Positions 9,101-21,100 of a stretch of DNA of 64,000 nucleotides are shown here, piece by piece. A model generated the notes under the pieces. That model was not told the origin of the DNA. It saw only the letters and a program-made list of their open reading frames with translations, and searched no databases. Both the position numbers and the translations under genes were made by a program. The stretch's first letter is position 1, and every line of letters starts with the position of its first letter. This DNA is from Pisaster brevispinus (Eukaryota > Echinodermata > Asteroidea > Forcipulatida > Asteriidae): contig JAMKCF010000013.1 of NCBI GenBank assembly GCA_023634235.1, positions 248,001 to 312,000 of the forward strand, in the 5' to 3' direction.

Positions 9101-12100
9101 GCAGCCATCATATGTGTGAAATTTCAGATCGATGACGTCATCGGGGGTCACGTGACGCGGCATTAAAGGTGCCTTTTTTAAAGTCGTATATCTCCCTAAG
9201 TGTTAGTGCGATCATGTTGAAACTTGGTAGGTTGTTGGATATTGGCAAGTTCTTGTAAATTCTGAAATGACGTCATAATGACGTCATCACATGATTTTTT
9301 ATGATTTTTTCTATTTTTTGCACCTTTTAGTCATAAATTGCTTACAAAACGTGGTATAATCCTAATTCTTTTTTAAACAGGCTTGAACGTCATAACTACT
9401 TTGAATACAAAAAAACTTTCAAATTCAGTTGAGTAATTTGAAAAAATTATGACGAAACAGCTCGGCATTTGTGCACAAATGCAACATGTCTAGTTTATTA
9501 TTTTTTTTATTTGTCTGTTTCAGTAAAAAAGGCTATTGACATAACGCACGTTCGGTCAAAGCGGCTTTTTGCATAGTTCCTAAAGAGCAATTACAATGAA
9601 ACTTTCAGTGATGAAAGGCATTGGTGCAATAAAGATCTCAAAACAATGAGGTCATGATGACGTCATCACCTGTCACGTGACGTCATCTTAAAGGTTTCTA
9701 TTTTAAATATTTGAAAATCAGTAACAAATCAGCCACAAGAGACCGTAGGTTTTTGATTGCGGGATTGTATAGGGATAAATTAGGTCTTCATTTTATTCAG
9801 TGTGCGTGACCTCACATGACCTCTACTTCCGGTCGAAACCGGAACTGCCTCGTTATTCAAAAGTGGAAATAGTTATGAAGTTGCTTTTAACTATGTTATT
9901 GTCTGGCAAGGGTGGGTAATTAAAAAAAAATACCGATGACGTCTCAACACACAAGAGCGCCCTCTAGCGGCAGGTTGAAAACTGATCAAAATGGACTTTT
10001 TGAAGATGTGTGTGGTAAAGTTTTGTGTATTCACTTCAAAATTTACACACATGTTGATCGTCGAGCAGCCATCATATGTGTGAAATTTCAGATCGATGAC
10101 GTCATCGGGGGTCACGTGACGCGGCATTAAAGGTGCCTTTTTTAAAGTCGTATATCTCCCTAAGTGTTAGTGCGATCATGTTGAAACTTGGTAGGTTGTT
10201 GGATATTGGCAAGTTCTTGTAAATTCTGAAATGATGTCATAATGACGTCATCACATGATTTTTTATGATTTTTTCTATTTTTTGCACCTTTTAGTCACAA
10301 ATTGCTTACAAAACGTGGTATAATCCAAATTCTTTTTTAAACAGGCTTGAACGTCATAACTACTTTTAATACAAAAAAACTTTCAAATTCAGTTGAGTAA
10401 TTTGAAAAAGTTATGACGAAACAGCTCGGCATTTGTGCACAAATGCAACATGTCTAGTTTCTTCTTCTTTTTTTTTCCTTCTTTATCTTTTTCCTCGGGG
10501 GAAAACTAACATACATCTTCTTTCAATTTACAATAAGGAAAAAAAGATAAACTAAATTATAGAGTAGAGAAGTATGTATGTCCCATTTCATATCACATTT
10601 GGTGGGTTTGTCATTAGTGATACAAATTAATTTTTCTAATATGAAAGTACTGTTTTACCTCTGTTTTGAATGATATACAACTGGATGGTTTACTGTCGTT
10701 CATTTTCATTCTTTAAATATGGTAGCGGCCTAGCAGAAGAATTTAATTAAGGGCAGTCATTTTGTTATTCAGAATACCAAATAGTTTTGCCTCGTGGTCT
10801 CAACTAACATTGATATCCAGTGTACACCCATGAATTTCGGTCCAAAAAGACGTAAACAAACTAAAAAGTACAAAGGTGGATCAAGGTTTCACTCTTCAAA
10901 CGACAAAAGGAACATAAATTGCACTCCTCTTTTCCAATTTTAACCAGAAAAAAATTGACACAAATACATGTACAAAGGAAAGCATCCACCCAGAACTGAT
11001 TTGGTTTGGTGGCTTTTTCCATTGTCCTTTCTCTTTAAGTGACTGAGAGCTAGAGCAATGCATGAATAACCACCTTCTATGAAAAGCACGTTGGAAATTT
11101 TGGCAACTTTATACAATCAATTACACCAGCCGAGAGTCTCATTGGCTTACAATAGTCTGTGGACCCACACTTACATGTATCAAGGAGCTTAAATCTACAA
11201 TTTTAACGCCTCCAAGACTATAAAATTTATCATTTGATTCCCAACGACTCTTTCACCGCCTTTCCAAAAAAAAAAAGATTTTTTCTACCTCTACCAACTC
11301 ACTGACTTACATGTAGTGTATCTAGACTACATGTAGATGTTGTCGGTCTCCCTATTTTGTCAATATATTTGTTCTGGGTACCAATCAGAAGCCATACAAC
11401 CTTTAACTGTCGTATAGTAGCCAGGGATCACACCCAAGTTTACAACACAACCTGGGAAACGGCTGCCAGTGCCGTTTCCCAGGTTGTATTGTAAAAATCC
11501 TGCTCTAGTCAATTATCTTTCTTCAACGACAAATTATTTAAAATTTACCCAGTCAGTTTCCCTATTCGTTACACTAGTGAAAAGCTGTGTATTGTTGGGA
11601 TTTTGATACACATTCGTATTTGGCTTATTTTGATTGCCAACGTCGAAAGTGGTGATTAGTGGGTTCACCAAATTGTTATTTCCTTGACTTTGACATTTTT
11701 TTAGTACAAAGTGTTTCTGTTGGAGATTGACACAGTTTTCATGAACTCTGTAATTATTGGGCTTTCAGATTGAAAATCATTATTTCCATTCTTGTAAATT
11801 TAATCATGATACATAAATCACCATAATTATACTGTGTTCAGCCCCTGTTTGAATAGCGATGCATTACAGGAAGCCCTTTTCACACGAAAAAAACCCAACA
11901 ACATTCCTTGCGACGAATTTAACGAGCGCTGAAGTCATCCCACGCCTGACCGCTTTCGCAAGCTTTCACACGACACCAAGTTAAAATGTGACCACGTTCC
12001 ATGAGACAAGAGTACAGACTTAGCTGGTTACCACTGAACTATAGAGTTTGTTCTTAAACAGCGCTAGTACCAGTTAAATGATGATGTATGTCGCGTGTGC

Positions 12101-15100
12101 ACAGTGTGTCGCGGTAAAAAATAAACCATGTAAACATTCTTCAAAATGGCTGACACTCGCGAAGACGTTGGGGAGTCCATTCATAATACTATGCCCGTAA
12201 TATCCTCCAAAAAACGACCGGCGAAGACATCAACCAAAGAAAAGAGTAAGAAGGCCAAGAAATCTTGGTGTACGAGGAAACGATTGCCTTGATAAACATT
12301 ATGGAGAAGGAAACCACCCAATCTAAAATGGATGGTGTGACCCACAACGGCCGAAGGTTCTTCACGCATGCGTGTTAATACTGCTTTCGCGAGGATCGTC
12401 GGTCAATAAACAACAGATCGTTTCACACGAAGGTTTGACTAGATTCCTTGCGAAAAATTACGCTAGCGTAAGATTTTGTCGGAGGTCGGGACCTACTACA
12501 AAATTTCGCAAGGTTTGCGAAAATTTCGCAAGGATTGTAGGGGATGTAAAATATTACTGTCCTTTCACACGAAGCCCAATTTGAAATTTTTTACTAAAAA
12601 TTGTAAAATTTCGCAAAGAATGTTTGTTTTTTCCGTCGTGTGAAAAGGGCTTTAGTTTGGTATGGCTTTTAGCCACAGCACCTTCTGAAATTTATTTCCT
12701 TGTCCATGGTTTTTGCTGCGATGCAGAATTTAACATTTGTCTCTTTCCTTTGGCATTATAGCTAATGCTAATGTATGAAACTTGAAGAGGGTCACAACAT
12801 TTGTATTGTCATTATTTTATTTCTCTCAGCAAATTCAATAAAATTACACACACACAAGCGAAACAATACATAAAACGAAAAATAGATGGAGAAGGCTAGA
12901 CTGAGAAATGAAAAATGTTCAGTCTGCCAATAAAATTATTTCTTAAAAAGTTCAGACAGGCAATATGAGAAAATTACAAAGAAATTAAACAATTAAAAAA
13001 CTTTTGAGTTGTAAAATGTTATGTTGACATCAGGCGGTACAACCAAGAGTATTCGGTTGGCAATTACAGGGATACAGCCAAGCCCTGGACAACAAGCTCT
13101 TGGAAATTAATATGTCAATCCTTGGCTGCACCTGCCGACCCACGTCGTCATGAATGGCTGGACTTTATGAGAAAACTCCGATGTAAAACTGTATATTTTA
13201 AATACAATAGGGTTTTTATAGATTATTCTTGCCAACTGGAACATGACATTGTACAAAGGACCTCCAAGCATTGAAAAACATCCACCCAGAACTGATTTGG
13301 TTTAGTGGCAGAGTAATGTGTGAATAACCACCTTCTATGAAAAGCATGTTGGGATTTTTTGCAACTTTTTAAAATAAACTACACCAGCCTGACAGTTATG
13401 CTTTTGGGGCATTGTAGTTTGTAGAAAGTAATATTTTTAAAGACAGACCATTTTCCTTTTTGCAGTGGGCACTTCTAATCCATTGGGAAAACCTTTCTGA
13501 AAATCTTTCAGTATGTTTAAAGGGGCACCAATGCCAAGACATTTAAGCCCCTGTAGCGTCAGTGTAACTCCAGGCCAGCAAATCAACAATTAAGGGACAA
13601 TTTGTCCACTCCTTTTTTATTTTCAGAATAAAATTTTGAACATTGTCATGAAACAAAATCAAATACTCCATCAATATATCTCATTCAAAATTATCACTCT
13701 TTAAAATCATTGTTTGTTTGTTTTTTGTTTTTCGGGGGGGGGGGGGTTTACAGGCAGTAAATATTTTTATGAAGAAATACATAGGGCCTACATCTCTGTT
13801 GTTTGTTTTGATAATTTTTGTACCTTTTTATTGGCAGATGGAAACAGCTCTTTTTTAATAATAATATTTATTTAACGATGAGAACATGTACCCCCGGTAC
13901 ACGCTCCTCGCTAGGTTTGAGTTTATGTACGCTCAACTGAACTTCGTGAATAGAGGCCACGAATAGAGACCTCGGTCTGGTTTTAGCTCCAGTGTCTCAA
14001 TATTGTGGTGGTACTATATCAAATAAAATATCCTTAGCCCTTAATACATCTAATAAATGTGATGGCCACACAAAATAAAATCTAGTCTCTGGTCTGCTTT
14101 AGGTTCACCTTAAACCCAGTGGGGCTAGATTTTTTACTTCAGTTCTTTTGGGCTGTAACCCTATAAACCTGATTGACCATGCGGGGAAACAAAGAATGTG
14201 CTTACTACATTATACATTTACAACTTTATTTTTGTATGCTAGGCATTCATTTCATGCTGCCTCAATCATGTATGAAAACAAAGTTGACCTTAAAAAAACA
14301 TGTAGGAATTACCCCCCAAAATTGATCAAAACATACCACAAGAAGCCCTAAAGTGCATCACAGAGCATGTACTTTGCACTCAAAGTTCAGGGGTTTTTTC
14401 AACAGCCAATCACATCCCTGATGAAATGATCTTCATCATAAAGCTATGCATTGCCAATAATACATACGTGCGGACAATTTCAAACCCAGCGTTTCTTCCC
14501 TCTTGGAAATCAATTACCGAGAGCTAGCGTGCGTGGCAACTGGCAAGTAACCAGCCTCGTGCCTGCTCATTGCGTGACGAGATATTTCAATTAGGGCGCT
14601 TGCGTACTTATTTTCTTGACCCGCATGTTGAATATGCATATTGGGTCACATACCTTGACCGTGCAAAACTCCCAAGACGCACCTGTGATAGCAGTTCGTG
14701 GGTGATAGCGGTTACAGGAATGATAGCGCCCTCTAGCGGTAAAGTTTTTTTATCGTGACTATTCCTAATTATGCAACTGGAGCGTCTTAAGCAGAAAATA
14801 TTGCTTAATATATTTCTGCTAAGCAAAACTAAGCAGGATACCATTTACATTTTGTACATGATAAATAAAAAGTTAGCTGGTAACCTTATTCTGGTATTCA
14901 TTCAATCTTGTTGTGCTTAGCAACTTTTTATGCTTAAAGTACATGTAGCTCTGTGAATTTGGGCATAATTTTGACTGGTCCTCAGAAGATAACTGGCATT
15001 TCGCCAGCGAACCACAGTTAGAGGAGGAACGTTGAGTTTTTTGGTATTCCTCTATTCCACTAGCCTGTCATATCACTGATCAGTGATTTGAGTAAGCCTG

Positions 15101-18100
15101 AGGTCAAAACTAAACCATCGCTCTTTATCCTTTAGGCAGTAGACCCCTTACAGCAATGTGCACACGTGCGCAGCGCACAACTTTCAGCCAATGATGGGCT
15201 TTTATTGACCTCAGTGAGGGCACTGTTTGGGCTTGTGATGTCATTTACAAGGGGTCCTTACTCTCACTAGCCCTAATTTTGATTGCCACAATTGAAATAA
15301 GCCACACTCATGCCTGGCACCTCGCTCATGTAAGGGCAAGGTAGTTTTTCTCTGGTTAAAAAAGGTCATATAAGGTCATTTAGGCCTAAAGGGTATATAA
15401 ATTTCTACTGGAATATTTCTAGGGGCACCAAGGCATTGACCTGAGGCATGGAGGCAATTGTCCTTGTTGCCTTTGTGAAGTTTCAGGCCTGAAAACGTGT
15501 AGATTGTGAACATGCACGAAACATCTGACAAAACAATTTGGGTTTTATTGCATGACATTTTCTACCAATTTGTTGTTTCATGTGGGTTATTCCTGAAAAT
15601 CAGTGGATAGAAATTCATTTAACTATTCCACCTGAAGGCCAGACATGTAAAAAATACCTTTAAAAACCTGCTTGTTCTGTTTGTAAACAAGGGGGAGAGA
15701 CCTAAGACCAGAGTGTGCAGAAGTGCAAAAACTGTACCAAGCAGATAGCAGACCAACTACAAAGTAAAGTTTCAAGCAGGAAGTGTTGTAGAACTCTCAC
15801 TATGTAAACAGTGTGACATCCTGTAATCAGCTGGTATCTTTTGTCCGTTTGTAACAATAAGAAATAAACCTTTTGGAGAGAGATTCATGTCTGTAAAGAA
15901 CAATGGAACATGGAGGTACATGTAGCTTTTGGGGCTATCCTTGGAGAATTTTGTGCAGTTTTAAAACCTCCTGTTTATTATGGTGTTTTTTGGGCCATGT
16001 TTTTCCGTGTTTTATCTGCATAAATTCATAAATTTCCATAGATGTAAAACAGAGGGAGGGCACGCATGCAGTAACTGGGTGATACTTCATAATTCCATGT
16101 ACAGCCACGTAGGCCTGCTTTGATCCTGACCACACAAAACCTTTAAGAATTCTGCTTGATGTGAATGCAAAAGGGATACATTGTACAATCATAGAGCATT
16201 CTCTAGACCAGGGTACAATGTAACGTCAGAAAATTATAATTATTCCCTCCGCAGAGATGGTGAGGAAATTGAACCATGTTTGCTGGAGTCCAAGCATCTA
16301 TCTATGTAGATCAATTAAGTGCCACTAAGGGATTTAAAACAGCAAAGAGATTATATGGATTTTTGTCACCTAATGGAAATGTATGCATCAGGATTAACCC
16401 TGGTTATGCTTGTTCTGACTATTTACATACATGTAGGCGCATTTCCTTTTGTAAAACTACTTACTGAGAACTGTAACAGCTACTAGTGTTCCCACAATAT
16501 CTGAGTGTCCTAAATCCTCCAAAATCCGCTTCAGGAATTTGTCTGATTTTGTAGGATTGTTTTAAAGGGCAGCATGTACACAAGTCAGGAATTTGCTCTT
16601 AACTTTTTTAGTGACTGGCTAGCATGACCAGTTAGCTTGTCATTTCACGAGTCCGTCAGCTTTGTCACTAGTACATACTCAAAAGCAAATTTAGCTATTC
16701 TTTTCAACACTGGTTAAGTCAGCCAGACCACTTGGAGAGACTTTTGACTGGTCCTCAGGTATTTAATAACAGGCATTTGGTCAAGGGAGAACACAGCCAA
16801 TCTTATCTAAGTCCAATCATTTGAATTTGTAGAGTGGAGGATTTCAGAGGATTCTGGAGGCAGGGTCTGTAACTAAACACACTGTGGGGTTAGGGTTTCC
16901 CTTCTGGTTACACCTGTATGAGTCTATAGATTATGTCACCTTGTGTATAGAAAGAGTGACTGTACATTTACGTTCCAGGTCACTTCATGGCAGGCAAGAG
17001 CGTTTTGTCATTATTGCCACAAAATCAAGAGTTGCAATAATACAAAACATGTTTTGTGATTCATACAGTGCTCCTTTCCTTCATAACAAAAGTTGACAAA
17101 TATCCTACAGTGTATGATGCAGTTTTCTTTTGTAATCGATGTTTTTCTCCATCAAATTTTATGTTTCTAATCAACAGCCCCTCCCATAATTTAATTAATA
17201 TTAATTAGGCTTTTAAGCTTTCCACTCTCTTTGAAATCCTCAAGATTTTAGAGTTATCATAAAATTGCTGAAAGGTAATGTACACTGTGCAAAGAGGGGA
17301 AGTTTCATTGTGGAGCTTGACAGCGTAGTGTATAGCCTATGTCTGGGTATCCTTTGTGCAACTCTGTGGTAAATTATATCCAAAGGTCCTTGCCTTGCCT
17401 TATTGTGAGACAACCACAGAGCAAGGGTTAGACTGTGGGTAGACCATTGACTGGAGGGGGGGGGGTAGTCCTAGTATGCTAATCTCCGATATCAGTGCAG
17501 CGGGTAGACTTAAAGCACTCATGGGACATGTATGACTCAGTCGTACGGGAACCCCAGGCACTCAAACCGTGTTTAAAAAAATAATAATTTCAGTACGTTA
17601 TTCATCCATTCAGCTCTTTATGGCAACATAATGAGCACCAATCTTAAAGATCTTTTGTGAGTTTCTAATTATGAGAAGCACGTTTCTTTTAGACTAGTCA
17701 GCCGTGCAATCAATTAGGAAAGTAATTGCAGCTAAAATGCTGGAGGGTGAATGCACTTGAGGCTAGTTCATTCACCCCAAAGGCTGAAAACATTTATACA
17801 TGTACAATAGTTACAAAATAATACATTTGCATATCGGCAATTATATCAGGCGCCTTTTCTTTAGGTTACAAAGTGCCTACAGAAAATGCGACAAAAAGTC
17901 CAAACTCAAGATGTTCCAATGTGTAGTCAAATAAAACAGTCAACTATTTTGGTATTAATGAGTCTTCAGTAGCTTCTTGAATTGTCCAAGTGTAGTTGCA
18001 TGGCGAAGATGTGATGGGAATGAGTTCCATACATTTGGAGCAGCAGCAGAAAATGCACGATAACAAGTACAATATTTGGGTGTATTTTCTTCAAAAATGT

Positions 18101-21100
18101 GTGTTTTACATTTAGAAGACTCTATCAGAATATCTTGTAGTCCTGCATCGCAAAATTATTTTCCTGTAGTAGCCAAGGCTGTCATAGTGGTGTGGAAAGC
18201 ACCAAGGGGGATCACAGTGTGGTCCATGAAGAGTGGGCTTTTCCACCCGATGGTTTGTGCCTTTGCATCTAAATGGCTTGCTCAACGACCACCACAACTG
18301 AAGGAAGTTCCAATTGATTGGCAATTCTAACCCTATGATGAAGAATTGTATTGACTGTACAGTATTGAGGTCTGTCGGACTTGCGTCCAGCACCGGTTGA
18401 TATCCCACTTGAGCCTTTGGTGGGACCTCTTTATCAAGCAGCTGGTTGAAACCTGTCCACGCTGGTAGGGTACGCTTTTGAGAAATCAGATGCTGTATTC
18501 ATGCGTGTAGGGTATTGCATTTTCCCTTTATGTTGCTTTCCCTCAAGGGCTACTCCGAAGGTAAATGTTGCTGGGGCAGATTTCTTAGCACCGGCGTAGC
18601 CAGGACTTTTTCGGTGGGGGGCACAGGGGGTGGGGGCATTGCTTTTAAGTGAGGGGGGGCAGGGGAATGAATAATTTGTCAGTGGTAGGGGTCATGCTTT
18701 TATTTTGGAAGGGGGATGCTGCAGTGGGCCACCATCCTCATTAGATTCTTGGCATTTTGTGGCCGTGGTAGTGATCCCGATTGTGATTGTTTGCTACATT
18801 AGATTATATACAAAAAGGCATTTTCCTCTTTTTTTTTCCCCCTTTTTCCTTTTTCTTTCTATTTTTTTGTGAGCACTATCATGATTGTTTTTGTTGGGGG
18901 GCACCTCATCCTGGGGGGGGGGGCATTGGAAATCTGCGGGGCCACGTGCCCCCCTCCTCCCTTGGCTACGCCACTGAGCACCTCTGAATTGTATTAATTC
19001 CACATCTGGCTCTGGAAGTGAACACCTCCTTGTTCTCTTCAATGACTGATTTTGCAACTTCCCAAATGTTCTCACTGGCAGTGGTTCCAAGTACTGAATT
19101 TTAATCCCATTTGGGGAGTTCCTTGACCCGGACAAAGTCTCCTCGCCAAAACCGTTTTTATCCCAGACCAGTGTTGTATAATTCCCTTTCTCCAATTACG
19201 TTGGTAGTGCATCCTTGTCCTTCTGGATTTCCTCTTGAGCCAAAGCTGTGTGGAGAAATGGGATACACAATGACCAAAACCATTCAACAGCCCAATCAGT
19301 TGGGCTGAGCCTGTGATATGGCATACAGCCATCACTAAAGAAAAGTGCTTTGACATCACCTTTTCATTTGCTGCCAATATCCTGGGCAATTGCCAAAATA
19401 CATGTTGTACGCCGTCTTTCTCCTTCACCTACTCCAATACACTCAGCGGTAGGGGCGTCTGAACAATCAACAACCTTGGCCAGAAAGTTGGATAGTTTTG
19501 ATGGGACAATTTGTTTGGCAGTATCAAGTGTCAAGTCCGAAGATGTTGGTGACCATGTGATATGGTCCAATGGAATTAGCGCCTTGTCTTTCTTTGTAGG
19601 GTTCTTCCCAGGTTTTTCCAAAACTGTGGGGCATTCTGATGTTTGGCCGAAGCACGCTAAGTTGAAACAACATTTTTGGAATGTTTTCTACTTGGTGTTT
19701 ATCTTGGTTTTAAAAACCCTACTGTGCAATTAGGAGCATTCTTTATGGTTTTCTCTCAATTTTTTTTGAAATTTAGTGGTTTTTTGGGGTTTTTTTTCGT
19801 ATCGGCAAAAATGTGCACGTATCAGCCACAATTAACGTGTATCGGCCTGATACACTAGCTTGCACATGGGGAGAACCCTGCTTTGTATCAAGAGCAGTAG
19901 AATAACGGTCTCGGAAAGTGCTCACGTCAGTGCTGCCCATCGTCCTTGCCGGAGAGAGTGTCCACATTCTTCACTTTCACTGTTTTTGTCAGTTTCACTG
20001 TCAGTACTACTTTCTGACTCCTTTGCAGCTGCACCCGGATACTTTTCGTTGAAATCCCCAAACTGTGGGCAAGGTGTCTATATTCCGTCCCAACTTGACA
20101 ATTGTCCCAACTATAGTTGGGACTGGTCCCAATTTGAAAAGTTGTTAAAGTTTGGACGTCCCAACTATAGTTGGGATCGCCCATAGAGTACAACAGGATC
20201 GATCATGCGTGAATTATTAACAAGATTCTTATTTCAAACCTGTATGAAATTGGGCCCAACTGACCATGTTGCTTTTGGCTGGTCCAAGATTGGAACAACC
20301 TTGCCCTTCCAACTCTGTAAACCTCTGTAAATGTCTTCAAGAAGCAACTCAAGACTGAATTATTGAGTTTTGTTCAGAGCTTTGTAATTAATACTTGTTT
20401 TTATTTGATTGTACAATGCCTTGATGTAGTGTTATTCTTTTACACGGTCAAATTAAAATAATTGAATTCATAGTAGACGTACATACACCAATTCATTGCT
20501 ATCAATGTGAGGAGCTTCCTTTGTCCCTCCAACTTAACACTCTCCATAGACTGGGCTCACGAAAAAGTGTGAGGACACAAAAATACAAAGGATTCCAGTT
20601 TGAGGACAGCACTGTTCCTTTTGTGTTCCTTTGTTCTACTGTCCCCTCTCTTCTAATAATACCATGTCAGATTGACTAGTGCTTAGAAAATTAGAATACT
20701 ACTTGAAAAAGTGCGCACTTTCAAACCAAAAGCAAACCCTATCCAACCATCTGAGGCTCAAATGCACAAATCTCCAAGAAGATCCTTAAGTTTTCAGCTT
20801 GTAATTTCATCCAGTACGTTTATCCGGAAAACATTGATGCCTCGACGGCTGTCATATCATAAAATTTATGTGATTTTTTTTTTTTTTTTTTTCTTCTTCC
20901 CCTCCAGGCGCAAGTGATGACGCAGCTAGCTGCGGCATTATGCTGGAGATCCTGCAGAATCTGGCCACCTCATCCCGACCCTTAAGACACGACATCATCT
21001 TTCTCTTCAACGGAGCGGAGGAAAACGTCCTCCCAGCGAGCCACGCTTTCATCACCCAGCACCCCTGGAGGAAGAATATTAAAGTCTTCATTAATTTGGA

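Noticed and set aside
18112..18408. Minus-strand 98-codon frame
   Set aside because: Sits between a LINE tail and other repeat remnants, with stops in the neighbouring frames; I could not tie it to either element or to a gene.
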